The translations under genes and the position numbers were made by a program. From NCBI GenBank assembly GCA_905220665.1, contig CAJNAR010000010.1, positions 124,001 to 188,000 of the forward strand: a stretch of DNA of 64,000 nt, given 5' to 3'. Of the stretch, positions 40,313 through 52,083 are shown in pieces. This DNA comes from Albugo candida. Its lineage: Eukaryota; Oomycota; Peronosporomycetes; Albuginales; Albuginaceae. The number at the start of each line of letters is the position of its first letter. Within the stretch, counting starts at the first letter, position 1. The notes under the pieces were generated by a model. The model did no database searches. It was not told where the DNA came from and saw nothing but the letters and a program-made list of their open reading frames with translations.

Positions 40313-41965
40313 TTACGGTGGTGTAGTAGAGGAGACTGGCGCGGGATTAGTTGGCGTGGTTGAAGAAGGCTGTCCTTGTGGCGGGTTGACATTTGATACC
40401 GAAGGTGGAAGTGTAGGTGCGTTATTGGGAGTCGGTAGCAATGGAACCGTATTGGTAGGTATCGGTGGAGGTGAGTCGACAGGAGCGGCTGGCGGAGTCG
40501 TATTGACAGGTGGCAATGGGACCGTGTTGATGGGCGTTGATGGAGATGATTCGACTACTGGAAGTTCAATGCCATTTGAATCGACTGGCCAGACTTGAGA
40601 TGCTTCAGATGCTCGATGCGTATCCTTGTAACTTTCCGCGACTCTTTCTTCTGCGGCTTGTCTCTCCACTTCTGGATTTTCCGATCGCACTGGATAACGA
40701 TTGTCTCGATAATTAGGTTGCTGAGAACGATCGTCTCTCGCGTATCCATTTGAAGTAGAAGTTGGATACGTATTTCCCCCATTCCTTCTCATTGCCTGCA
40801 ATTCTTCAGCCTTGACATCTTCTTCGTCGTAGTTTCTCAGATTTTGTTTGGAGAGTCGGCTATCTTGTAGATCGTCCTCTTTGTATCTCGGAGCGCCTCT
40901 CGGTTGCTTGGGATTGGGATTTTCTTGTTCATTTTCATCCTCCGTATGCTTTTGCGCCTTTATCGGTCCTGTACCCTCATCGGGATCAGTGTCATCATAG
41001 TCGTTTGCTGCCATTTTTCGATTTGACCTTTTATCTTCAGTATTTTCGTCCTCTTGCTCACCAGTGGAATCAGCTTCCTTTGTACTCTCTTCTGCTCTTT
41101 TCTTTTTGTGTGACATCTCTTCACTTTCATCTTTTTGATTATCTGATTCGGAATCATTAGCATCTTCTTTTCTTTTGTTTCTCTTTGACTCGGAAGTATC
41201 CGTTGAATCTTCAGCGGAATCTGTGTCATCATTTTCTTCTTCTGAAGCCTTCCTTTTCGATTTCTTCTTTCCGGACTCATCGTCCTGACTGTCATCTCCT
41301 TCAGACTCTTCTTCCGATTTCTTTTTCGATTTCTTCTTTCCGGACTCATCGTCCTGACTGTCATCTCCTTCAGACTCTTCTTCCGCTTTCTTTTTCAATT
41401 TCTTCTTCCTAGACTCATCACCTTCTCCAGCTGATTCAGACTCCTCCGAACCTCTGTCCACTCCCTTCTTCTTTGGCTTCTTCTCCTCTTCATTATTATC
41501 TGATGGATCTGACTCATCTTCGTCCGACTTTCTCTTCGATTTTGATTTCTTCGCTTTTACCGTCGGATCATCAGAATCATCTTCTACTTCCTCTTCACTT
41601 TTGTGTTTTCTCGCACCACTCGATTTATGTTTGTCCGCTGTCTCATCGTCATCCGATGCTGCGGATTCTTCTTTACTGGAAGCACGTGCTCCCTTTGTAC
41701 CCGAATCCGATGAATCATCCTCGGAAGCTCGATTCTTGTGGCGATCTGACTTGCGTGGATGATCATCATTGCTATCTTCCGCTTCGTCGTCCTTTGCGAG
41801 TCTTCGACTTCTCAGGCTTTTGGCATTGTATGTCGACTCCTTCTGACGGAGCGGTAGTTTTAATACTGTGAGAGCTGTCAATTTACGGTTCTCTTTCAAC
41901 GCGGAAGCGGCTTCCGTAGCGGCTATTGCGGCGAGAAGTGTGCTCGTGATGACGAAAACTTTCAT
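40313..41965 (-). CDS. Large secreted acidic/basic low-complexity protein with Pro-rich tail
   Basis: Single exon, 550 residues from the ATG at 41965, which opens a signal peptide (MKVFVITSTLLAAIAATEA). The first 60 mature residues are ordinary, ending in SLRSRRLAKDDEAED, a basic-then-acidic turn loosely like an RxLR-dEER region but without an RxLR. Residues about 65-350 are runs of Glu/Asp/Ser broken by Lys blocks, including a tandem repeat with a 23-residue period. The C-terminus is Pro/Thr/Asn-rich (TPINTVPLPPVNTTPPAAPV), like a wall-linked stalk. No catalytic domain. It resembles the smaller protein at 29060-29500 in signal peptide and composition. Confidence 0.78.
   Translation of the reverse strand: MKVFVITSTLLAAIAATEAASALKENRKLTALTVLKLPLRQKESTYNAKSLRSRRLAKDDEAEDSNDDHPRKSDRHKNRASEDDSSDSGTKGARASSKEESAASDDDETADKHKSSGARKHKSEEEVEDDSDDPTVKAKKSKSKRKSDEDESDPSDNNEEEKKPKKKGVDRGSEESESAGEGDESRKKKLKKKAEEESEGDDSQDDESGKKKSKKKSEEESEGDDSQDDESGKKKSKRKASEEENDDTDSAEDSTDTSESKRNKRKEDANDSESDNQKDESEEMSHKKKRAEESTKEADSTGEQEDENTEDKRSNRKMAANDYDDTDPDEGTGPIKAQKHTEDENEQENPNPKQPRGAPRYKEDDLQDSRLSKQNLRNYDEEDVKAEELQAMRRNGGNTYPTSTSNGYARDDRSQQPNYRDNRYPVRSENPEVERQAAEERVAESYKDTHRASEASQVWPVDSNGIELPVVESSPSTPINTVPLPPVNTTPPAAPVDSPPPIPTNTVPLLPTPNNAPTLPPSVSNVNPPQGQPSSTTPTNPAPVSSTTPP
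41254..41391 (-). repeat. Tandem 69-bp repeat within the secreted protein gene
   Basis: Two nearly identical units with a 69-bp period, encoding EEESEGDDSQDDESGKKKSK-type sequence, followed by a third more divergent copy to about 41430. In-frame, so copy number could vary without breaking the protein. Confidence 0.8.
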
Positions 41966-42632
41966 TTGGAAAGCACGAAAATGAGCGCAAAAAGAGTAAG
42001 AAATTTGGTTACATAACCTCAAAAAGGCAACGTGGGATTCTTACAACACAGCAAACATGGAAGAGCACATTTTGACGTTATCGATACTTTGTGTATCGAC
42101 CTACAACGTTGTTAATCGTACGTGCGTTGCATCGCAACTTTTTGTGATCATTTAAGCATCGATCTTTCGCGTAGATATGATTGGTGGGAATAATAACCAA
42201 TGAATAGTGCCAAATGCGATGCATCGATTGAACGGACAAAATGATCATTTTACTCGGTGGTAAAACGCTGTTGAGCGATTCATCTTCAGTCTTTGAGAAA
42301 TAATTTTCATGACAACACGTCCGGAAACGCTTCCCCTATCTGACATCTAGCGTTTTCTTATACCTCAGCCAGTACAGAGAACAAAAACAGCGTCATACCG
42401 AACAGCTTTGACATATGAAAAGCCTTATACTATCAGAAATTCATTACAAACGACGCCATTCCAACCGTTTAACCAATACTTTTTATAAAATAGTTTGCCA
42501 CTTTGGACGCAATTGGCTGTCAATAGAACGGATTAAAGATCGAGGAGCATACACACTTTTCCCCCTTCCACCATGCAGATTTTCGTCCAGTGTAAAGCAT
42601 AATAAAAGCACATTGATTGTGGTCTCATATAT
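41966..42632. other. Intergenic stretch
   Basis: About 670 bp; holds the promoter of the secreted-protein gene and the 3' side of the choline-transporter-like gene. A 73-codon frame at 42415-42636 has no support. Confidence 0.5.
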
Positions 42633-44924
42633 CTAATAACAGCAATCATTCATAAGCGATTTCATTTCCGAGTAAACACGTACGGTCATAAAAGCGGTAG
42701 CGATGCTGTACGACATGGAAGCAATTGCTAGCAGCGGTAGAACCGGTGAATACATCTATCAAACAGTTGAGCGCATAGAATCCACCTTAAGTAAGAGAAT
42801 TAAATACCTGACTCGATAGAAACCATGCAATCAAACATGTGGTCGAGCACACTATAAGCTTCCCAATAAACACGGAAGAATGTCCAATTCGATCGACAGA
42901 GCCAAAACGCAGTAAATTTGAAGTCAATAGCGTGAACGCCAGCTGTTTTTCGTACACATTACGTAATGCTCCCATTTTCTACCACAAAAGCGTACCTTTG
43001 CGGATCGGAAGTAGCCGCTTCCTTGGATAGCTGTGATGTACATTGCCTCCTTGCAAAAGTATTTCAGACAGCAGTCAAAGCACCACACACAACACTGATA
43101 GAGAATGTCAGTACTCAGACTCGCCACTATATCATGACACATACACAGCAGCATTTGGCAAAGCAGGAGACTGCTACATTGGTGTCCAAATCGTTCCGTT
43201 TTGCAAGATTGTGATATACCGAACGCGACGTGCGGATGAATGGGACAGCTGCCGATGTGAGTGCAAGCGTCCCCAAATGATACGAAAAGGTCGATCGAAG
43301 CGCGTATGTGACAGGATCTCTCCATTTGTTGAGTTTTTTACGTGCTGCCACGTTGTCAAATTCTGAAAAGTACCAAAATGATACTGCTGTTGCAGTGATC
43401 ATATCGCCGATGGACAGTACAAACGCGATACTCCAATACATACCCAACAAATGATATAGAAAGAGCCATCGTAATTTCGTGTTCACTTGGAAAGACTCGG
43501 TCACCACGTGAATGGTGGAGGGTGAAGACGCAGCGATTCTGGCAATTCGTGATGTTGTGGTTCCAGCTCCGAAAATGGACAAGCTGACCTGAATTCCCCA
43601 ACCGTATAACGCTATGATCATGAGAAATATCAAAAATGGTACCAGGAGAAGTTTCTTCAGCTGCAGTAATACACGCGATGCGTGCGTGATGAAAATTCCA
43701 GCCATGAATAAACGCTGGATCATGAATACGACAACCAGAAAGAACAACACGGCGCTACAGGATAGAACAACAGCTAACAGTTGCAATGATTGCTTCGTTC
43801 TATGGTCGTGGCGGTACGAATACGGGTCCAAAGAAGCCTGCAAGGAACGATAGCTCCCATAAATGAGAATCGCTTGAACGCCAACCATTGAAATTCCCAA
43901 CACGACACATCCACAAATTCGAAGAAAAAGAAGGTAAATAAACGACGTCACTAATGTGATCCCACAGCTAATGAGTAAGATACTCCAACACTGCAAATGA
44001 TTGGAATCAACACGTGATCTCAAGTAAGAAAGAGCGCTCACCTCACTCAAAGAGCCCACAAATCGACCGATGGAATCCTGAAACAAAGTCTCGACAAGTT
44101 GTTCCGAGCTGACTATCGGAGAAATCAGTGTTTATCAATGCGCAAAACGCACACGCACCATCGACAGGAGCACATATATACGCATTTGTATTGGTCGCAT
44201 ACGTTTCGAATTCGACCTCTTCCGTTTCGGTGGAATCACGTGCTTCCTCGACACTATCAGCGTTAGTAATAGGCAAATCAACTCGTAAAGTATCTCCGTC
44301 TTCGTCCGGACACTCGTCGACGCAAACTCCAAATTCAGGATTTCGTTCAAGATCGGGAAAATAGAGATACGAGTCTTTATCACAAGTATTTCCTTGGAAA
44401 TCGACGCTATTGCGTATATATTTCGCAAAGGAACGATTGGAATCGCGAGTGAATGCGTAACACGCCAATACAATCATTCCAATCCAATACAAGAAAAACA
44501 ACACAAGTGCGATGAGATCGGTGCATGATCGCCTGGTTTTAGGACCTTTGAATCGAGACAGTGTGGAGGAGACAGCACTTTGAGATGTTAATAGCTGTAC
44601 GTCTTCTTTCTCATCCAATTCGCTGCTTTCTGACGATAATTTACGTCCAAATAGTGACACATTTTCGGAATTCACGCGACGGTAATCGCTTGCACGCGGC
44701 AACGATCTTATGCGTTGACTCTGTGTGTGTTGAAGCGCATTCGTATCAAAAGTCCCAAATTGCGATAACGCCGGCGAGAGCGCATCAATTTCGCGAGAAT
44801 GCATCACGTCAGACGATGCGGGTTCCATAAAGACGCGTAATGGCGACACCGCTAACGGGAAGCCAATTGGACTCGTCTTGATTGGTGTAAAACGAGCAGT
44901 TTGGATAGACAATGCGATATTCAT
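42633..44924 (-). CDS. Choline transporter-like protein (CTL/SLC44 family)
   Basis: Multi-pass membrane protein of the CTL/SLC44 family, linked to choline or ethanolamine transport. Six exons: 44159-44924, 44042-44112, 43145-43990, 42996-43094, 42808-42942 and 42633-42755, introns 46-53 nt, all phases consistent, 679 residues. A long polar N-terminus (1-135) precedes TM1 (LIALVLFFLYWIGMIVLACY). A Cys-rich extracellular loop with CDKDSYLYFP and CVDECPDE follows, then the TM core. The end carries the family hallmarks: the Cys cluster CCVWCFDCCLKY, then AMYITAIQGSGYF (family: AYIxIAIxGxxF), and the last helix LPLLAIASMSYSIATAFM. Start at ATG 44924. Confidence 0.88.
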
Positions 44925-45084
44925 TTAGTCGCAATGTATCATAATCGTCACACTGTCACAGCGGTCTCATATCTCAACTGTATAGGGCAACAGCGTGTCA
45001 AAAGTGTAAAGCACGAGAAAGATCAGACTATATTTGTGAATCGTTCCTGGATTTCGGGCAAGGCATGTGAGAAGAATGTAGAAT

Positions 45085-46305
45085 TTACGCTTGAGCGGTT
45101 TGTTCGATTTGCTGGGGAGAGGAAGACGAATGGGTGACCATGATGGGAGGTTGATGAGCGGGTTTCCCAATGAGACCCAAGCGGGTAAACATATCCTGAT
45201 CTTGCTCGAATTCTGGATTAGATGTGGTTAGTAGCCGATCACCAGTGAAGACGGAATTGGCACCGGCGAGGAATAAAAGTCCCTGTTCTGCTTCGGTGAA
45301 TGACATACGACCAGCACTGAGTCGGACCATTGTCTTGGGCATGACGATTCGTGCGGTGGCAATAGTCCGGGCCATATCAAAAGCACTTACAGGTGGAATA
45401 TCTTCTTCATACAGCGGAGTTCCAGGCACAGCTACTAGGGCGTTCACAGGGACTGATTCAGGATGTTGCGTCATAGTCGCAAGGGTATGAAGTAAGGCGA
45501 CCCGATCATGTTCCCCTTCTCCAAGCCCCAAGATGCCCCCACAACATACAGAAATTCCAGCCTTTCGAACATTTTGCAAGGTAGCCAATCGATCGTCATA
45601 GGAGCGTGTCGTGATGATTTTCGCGTAATGCTCGCGACTTGTATCGAGGTTATGATTGTACGCTGACAAACCTGCCTCCTTGAGTGCGGTTGCCTGGTCC
45701 AAAGTCAGCATTCCTAACGTGCAGCATACTTCCATATCGAGAGCTTTGACCTGTCGGACCATTTCCAGAACGTGTTTGAAAGCATTCTTCTTTCCGACCT
45801 CACGCCACGCTGAGCCCATGCAGAAACGCGTACTTCCAGCATTCTTTGCACGTTTCGCCATTTCCAAAACATCTTCGACCTAGAATAAAATATGAGCTTT
45901 TTGCTTGAGAAATGGATGCAAAATCGATAGAAAACCTTTTTTGTTGGCTCTGGCTTGACAAATGTGCGATGATGCGACGATTGAGAACAATATTTGCAGT
46001 CTTCAGTGCATCCGCCAGTTTTTATGGAGAGAAGAGTGCATTGTTGAACTTGACGAGAGTTGAAGTAGAGGCGATGTACCGTAGCTGCTTGATAAATTAA
46101 TTCCAATAGTGGTTGGTGATATATGTCGCGAACTTGTTCCAGAGACCAATCCTGTGATAACGAATAATACACACTCATGTTTGTATACTTGCGAGGTATA
46201 CGTCCGACGTACCGTGCGTACGCTGGCGAATGGCTCGGAGGTCGGTTTCTGTGTTATAATGTTTCGTATTTTCATAAGAGGTGGTAGTTGCGAGCGTATG
46301 CGCAT
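45085..46305 (-). CDS. BIOB: Biotin synthase (radical SAM), probably mitochondrial
   Basis: Inserts sulfur into dethiobiotin to make biotin. Three exons: 46189-46305, 45936-46151 and 45085-45879, introns of 37 and 56 nt, 375 residues. Exon 1 supplies a basic presequence ([20 protein letters not shown]) expected for the mitochondrial enzyme; a shorter model starting at the ATG at 46178 would lack it. Exon 2 has [20 protein letters not shown] and the radical-SAM iron-sulfur motif C87-TED-C91-KY-C94. Exon 3 contains [52 protein letters not shown] and RLSAGR with the conserved [2Fe-2S] Arg. All motif residues are present, so the enzyme looks functional. Confidence 0.92.
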
Positions 46306-47337
46306 TTCACAGTTCAATTTCGATCCTATTTGAAGTGCTCGCAAAGACATTTGTAGAGGCATTAGCGATGTATCGAGTGCAGACAAAAAACCGGTGTGGA
46401 GTATTGATACACATATAGAACCAATGAAATGTGAAGGTCTGATACTTCTATATTTTTTATATTTTGTATCGTCATCCAATTAGCAGTGTGACGTCGAGCT
46501 GTGGCTCGAGTCATTTCCTACTCTTTCTACTATACAAATGGCTGAGTCGGTCGAATAGATAGTGAAATGACACTTTACCCGACTTAATATCACTTGATAA
46601 TCGCTTGATGACGTGATATTCTCCCCACGGTACTTGACTTGGTTATAAAGATGGTGTTCTTCATTCTCGAAATTGGAGTCAGAATCGTGTTTCTACGCAC
46701 TCTACCACAATTATCGCTCTTTATACATTATGTCTACTTTCTCCATTCGCTTTCTTCCTCCAAGAAATGTTTGGGCTGCCTTTGAAGCTCCCACAAGCTC
46801 TATGACCATAAAAAATGATAATTCGTCTTAGACCATCATTCCATATAGTAAACGATATGTCTGCAACACTCCTCGTTTTATATTCGGTAAATGCTCAAAG
46901 GCTGATTTCTGGAGTCGTCACACCATCTCCCATTCGTATTCGTACACGTACCTTTTGATCTTTTATCTGTGTTTTTGTATGCTCGATGGGGCAACAGCTC
47001 TGCCTTCTTCGTACTTTGTTATTGACCAAGTACCCACCGATCGCATCGTTAAATAGGAGTCACTATCTCCTTCCTTCATTGGCTTCTCTACATCAATGAC
47101 ATGCTAACTAGTGGATTTATCTAAACGGAATCCAATGAGCTAAAGGAAGCTTACTGATGCACTATTTCTACTCGTATTTCTCACCAGATTCGATGTGTTG
47201 GCTACTGAAAACCACATTATATGAAGATACAGCTTCAATATTAGGATTCCAGCTCAAAGCTTCGATTCAGTGTCAGTGAGTCTCGTGAGATGACTACGAT
47301 ACCAAAGTCACTTTATTTCTAAATTGAGATGCACAAT

Positions 47338-47500
47338 CTACTTGTCTCCATGCAGCCATTTGGCAGGTTGCTTTCCTCGCGATATAGACGCAGACTTATA
47401 TCCTGTGTATTCCAGCTTGAGGTAATCGATCAGGTATGTCGAAAGGATCATGAAGCCTTCCAATAAGATTCCCTTAATGAAACATTGAGCGTCGATATAT
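47338..47500 (-). pseudogene. Exon-like fragment, unrecognised
   Basis: An open segment reads FIKGILLEGFMILSTYLIDY, then KLEYTGYKSASISRGKQPAK to WLHGDK and a stop at 47338. It has no start codon and no placed partner exon. A segment near 3981-4040 (minus) encodes the similar EGFVIILTTMIGYL, and the DNA of the two matches at roughly 30 of 42 positions, so both may be relics of one repeated sequence. Confidence 0.25.
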
Positions 47501-47927
47501 CGACACGGCCAATCTTCGCTTGTTACCCTTATGATTACTCGTGTTGGTAAGCTAATTGCTCACGAAATTCATTTGTTCTGGATCGGCTGTGCACTGAGAG
47601 AGCCTCCTCGACATCTGCGCCAGACCCTCGATTCGTCTTCTCTTCTTCGTGGCGTCTAGCAAGATCTTTGTTCATTACATTCCCGTCTGATGTTAACAAT
47701 TCCACGGATTGTATACTCTTCTCACCGATCCATTAAAGACACGAGTACCCTAATATCACCAAAATCAGAACCAGTTATGTCTCTATCGTTATCATCTGCT
47801 CCAATATTCGCTCACTTTTACCATATTCGTCGCTTCAATCCTCCAAGTCAAACTTTTGCCTGAGGAGGTACTCTTGCGTCAAATAAAGCTTTTTGGATGA
47901 TCTCTGGACTTCCGCCAGCCAAATAGT

Positions 47928-49187
47928 ATGAAGGGAAGGATGAGAAGCACTATTGTTCAAGTCGTGAAGAATGATGAGCTGGACGCGTTGGACCAGGTCA
48001 GATACCCGGAAGCGAGGGATATGAAGCTAAAATTTCATCCACCCGACGAGAAGGAATACGCTCGGGATTTGTGCATCGTGTCGTATCGGTACTTGTGCGT
48101 CGGAAGCGATTTGGCGCTCGATTGGTTCGGATGACATCATATCTCAGTCGTAGTGAAATCAGTGCTTCAACGTGCCATTGATGACTTTGACAGTGAAGAA
48201 GTCTGTGGGATCGGATGCTTCTTTGTTCAGATAATGCCTCCAGAGCTACTCTCATCTTCCTTAGAAGAGACTGAGGATCAAGCAGTCACCTTTGATACTT
48301 ATAGTCGTAAGTGGGCCGTATCCATAAACGTTGAGCGATGAAGTCAAGTAATCAAAGCTGTGTATAACGGTTGCCAGTAAAAGAAAATAAGAATTGAAGC
48401 TTAAGGCTGCGGTTTTTCCGTTTCTGAATCATTGATATTTGTTGAGCAAAGTACGACATGAAATTTGTAGCACCATTTGACCTATGGATGAAGTGAAGCT
48501 CACACCACCTTTTGGAGGATCTGAATCCGGAAGGCATAGAGACGTATCTGACACTTCCCAAAGAAGCCAGCAATAGAAATGGAATTGAATTTGCACATGC
48601 TTTAGAAATGTCCATTTTTACTCCCAGGCTCAAGATGTCGGGATGCGATTTGCGACTGCGGAAGAGTCAGGAAGGACGGCTATGGAGCCACCTCCTACAT
48701 GACTCACTGAACGATACAGAATAGAAGTAATAACAAGCCTCACCGACTCATTTTACGACCAAAACCCAAGCGGAATACGGAGGTCAGAGATAATATAGAC
48801 GATATACTGGTACCAGCAACAAATCGAGTCCGTTGATATCGAAGTTGAGCCTGAGTCAATGGCATTTAGTTTAAAAAACAACGAATGCGCTTGGACTAAG
48901 CATAGTGAAACCTTGCACTTCTATGTGACATTGTGACGGAGGATAAAGTATAATAATTCAAAAGCCAACGGAGCCGATTTTCTAACCCATTCATTCCCGA
49001 TTCGAGGATATTCAGACCCAATTTCAAGGTCGGATACCATTCCAAAAGCGTGATGATGAGACGATGATGAAACCGGGGCTGTTAAACAAAGGATTTGCGA
49101 TAGATGACGAAATGTGGAGAAAGCTTGCAATTAGTGACGAAACCAAAGCATACGATCTGATAGCGGAGGCTTCTTATAAGCTGTAAG
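47928..49187 (+). pseudogene. Series of broken coding-like fragments, unrecognised
   Basis: Successive open pieces in different frames on the plus strand look coding but are interrupted by stops: 47928-48134, 48153-48341, 48512-48724, about 48825-48930 (SVDIEVEPESMAFSLKNN) and about 49064-49187 (MMKPGLLNKGFAIDDEMWRK). I could not join them by introns with consistent phase. A decayed multi-exon gene is the simplest reading. The family is unknown. Confidence 0.3.
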
Positions 49188-49966
49188 TGCTGATGAAACC
49201 ATCACGTGATACATATTACCTCCTCAGATCATTTTTCCGTATAAACGATCAAGCCATTTGGATCCCAGCACTGCGGGCTACGATGGTACTTACTCCCACA
49301 GTATCCACGCAGCAAACATTACAAAGTGTTGTTGCTTCCAGTTTCTAACAATCTATCCATCTATTTACTTGTTGCCGGGCTCAATGTATTTTTTATATAA
49401 CTGCAGCACTGAATCTGTTTTCATTTCGTAATTGAGAACGACATATGTGTTCCTCTTATTGCGGAAATTCAACGCAAAATGCATTAGCATTCTTCCATTC
49501 CGACATCGTACCAATTGTCAACTCACAGAAGTCCCCACGACCCGTTCAGAAGCCTCGAACAGATGTCTTCACGACGCTATGCGTCCGAACCAATTAACAC
49601 TGTATTTGGCTATTCCATCCCTGCGCTTGCTTCTTCAATTGCATAAGAATTCAGTCAATTTACTCTGACTATTTATTAGCTTTCCGGAATCCGGAAAAAT
49701 TCACGAGAGAACGGTACACTTTCATGTTACCGCGACGTTTGAGTTTACAAAAGTCAGTTAATTCCGTATCCTCGCGCTCTTTCCTTTTCACAAAAGTTGA
49801 AGCTGTGCAAGCAAACAGAGATCACTCGTAACACCGCATACAGTTGTTTTGATACGCACAATACTATCGTTGTGTTAGATAGCAAGTACCACTAAACGTA
49901 CGACAATAATTCTCTAAATCTATCGCAAAGAAAATCGATAGATATAAGAGACAGCTCGACTTACGA

Positions 49967-52083
49967 ATGAATAGCTTTCAAGATCGCGAGTCGGTATACC
50001 CGCAAGTTGATCCGTCTAAAGCGCTCTTCGACGATGACACAGTGATGATGGATAACTTTCACGATCAAATTGTGATGCGTTCCGCTTCGGTCATGTATAC
50101 AAATCAAAAGCGCGAGAATTCATTCGATTCCACTGTCATAACAAATTGCACGCAAAGCGCTTGTTCAGAGTTTCCATCTGTGCAATTCACAATGGAAAAC
50201 AAGAAAAATAACTTTCAATCACTCGCCGATGACTTCCCATTGTCAGTACTTCCTTACTCCCACGCAATCGGACAGCAAAGTCGTTCAGTGAAATCGAGAG
50301 ATATGTATTCCTCTTCGTACCCTCAAAGCGGGCCATTCGTACCGATATTTGATGCGAATAAGATACCGACTACTCAGCAGAGATGTAATCTGACGGAACG
50401 TACGAGCACTTTTGTGGATGAGAAGTTGTACGATCCGGAGGCTACTGTTCGTCAAAGAGCAGAATCCGAGCTCACAAAGTCGACAGCAGTGGATTTCACG
50501 GCATTGGATTGTAAGAATGAAATGACAGAAATCAACGATCTCCAAGAACAGATAATGCATCGAAAGACTCAGTATCGACTTGATTTGGATCGATGGCAAA
50601 TGGAAGAGATGCAAGTTCGTCCGCAGTTGTTATGTATCCTTTCATTGTATCGATATGTTGATTGTAGCAAATACAACGCGAATTAGTGCAACATTCACGA
50701 GAGCGGTATCACAAACTCAAGAAGAATGAGAATCAGTGGGGATGTCTATTCGATCGAGATGGGTGAGTCGCTATGTCACCATGTCGAGAGAGTCATCTAA
50801 TCTTCGGAGTAGAGTTGTTTGCTTTCGTCCGGGAGAACGGCGTCATGCGATATTGTCCGAGCAGCGGTTTCATCAAGTCAATCTCCGCAAGGTACCGCGA
50901 TCTTCGAATCAGTATGTCGTCAATCCTTTACAGAAACGGGTTGTAGGCTTTACAGCGTGGTGGGGATGCAAGCTGGTTTCAAAGACGAATGGGCGAATGT
51001 CAAAACGTATACCAGGACTTCATGGTGCGTTACTATCCTAATTGAGCGCGTCGTGACTCAGCCCTATTAGTATGAAGAGGCTCGACATAAACAAGCACTG
51101 GCGCTCGCTCGGCTCGAGATAGGTAACAACGATCCAATTCTTTACGCAGATGGAAGCCATGTCCTGAACTGAAGGACTATGTCAGACTCTGTCTTTAGTG
51201 CTTTTCCAATCCTCGGAAATCGATTCATCTTGATCCAACTGCTTGGAAAAGGAGGAAATGGAGAAGTTTGGGACGTTCTCGATTATGCGAACAATAAGTG
51301 TCGCTGTGCTCTCAAAATCTCATCGTTATTTGATCACGCACAAAAAGAACATCGAACGCACAGAGTGAGCCGAGTTGTCTCCATACAATTCGATTCGCTC
51401 TTATTTTGGTTTCAAAATAGGAATTGGACCACGAGAATATCGTGAATGTTGGTAGCTCGATATATTGCATAGAATTCAATCAAAAGCTTTTTGCTGCATT
51501 CACAATCGATTTGGTGGATATGGATTTGCATCGGCTTATTGATTTGCGGGGAAAGCTTGACGAAGTCACTGCGCTTACGATTCTTCTCGCTCTCTTGAAG
51601 GCATTGGCGTATCTCCACGGACAAAGGGGTATCGCCCATTACGACCTGAAACCATCCAACATCCTGATCAATGAGAAGATGCAAGTCAAGCTGACGGATT
51701 TCGATTTGGCGAGAAACGTTCACACAAAGATTTCTTCTCATCATGAGGGTACCCTCAAGTATCTTCCTCCAGAGACGTTCACCGACCCTCACGGAACAGC
51801 AGAAAAAGCAGATATTTGGATGGTTGGCGTCATCTTTCACATGATGCTGTCAGGCAAGCATCCACTGTACTGTGATAAAGTCACACTCAAAGAGATTCGA
51901 TGTATCGCTTCCCGCTACAGCGATACTGTTTGCCCGTTGGCTCAGGATGCTTCCTCACAGCTTTCCGATTTGTCGAAATGGATTTTATCAGAATGTTTGC
52001 GGGCAGAGCCAACGTATCGTCCAACAGCTCAACAATTGTTACAAGTACTTTTGTATGCACACAATCAAGCTAGTTCTTTTTAG
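49967..52083 (+). CDS. TLK: Tousled-like protein kinase
   Basis: Nuclear Ser/Thr kinase of the Tousled family, known for phosphorylating histone chaperones in replication and repair. Seven exons: 49967-50614, 50668-50762, 50813-50891, 50947-51024, 51071-51122, 51186-51364 and 51421-52083; introns 46-63 nt with matching phases, 597 residues. Residues 1-180 are disordered, followed by coiled coil (about 185-317). The kinase domain begins DSVFSAFPILGNRFILIQLL with Gly loop GKGGNGEV, Lys361 (CALK), then ELDHENIV. The catalytic loop is HYDLKPSNIL (Asp452), the HYD form typical of Tousled kinases. The Mg motif is DFD (470-472) instead of DFG. Start at ATG 49967. The domain is shorter than in animals. 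Confidence 0.87.

Larger units (their letters stand above)
46306..49966. other. Gene-poor island with decayed coding fragments
   Basis: About 3.7 kb with no intact gene. Fragments with protein-like composition occur at 47338-47500 (minus) and between 47928 and 49187 (plus); both are listed separately. The rest shows frequent stops. No terminal repeats, tRNA or rRNA recognised. Confidence 0.45.

Noticed and set aside
41700..41900. RxLR-type translocation motif in the large secreted protein
   Set aside because: The local sequence SLRSRRLAKDDEAED is only loosely similar; no R-x-L-R is present.
42943..42995. 17-nt intron in the choline-transporter-like gene
   Set aside because: A 53-nt intron with a proper acceptor at 42943 keeps the frame and matches the family better.
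46176..46178. ATG at 46178 as the biotin synthase start
   Set aside because: It would drop the basic presequence; joining to the upstream exon gives a better N-terminus, although the 37-nt intron keeps some doubt.
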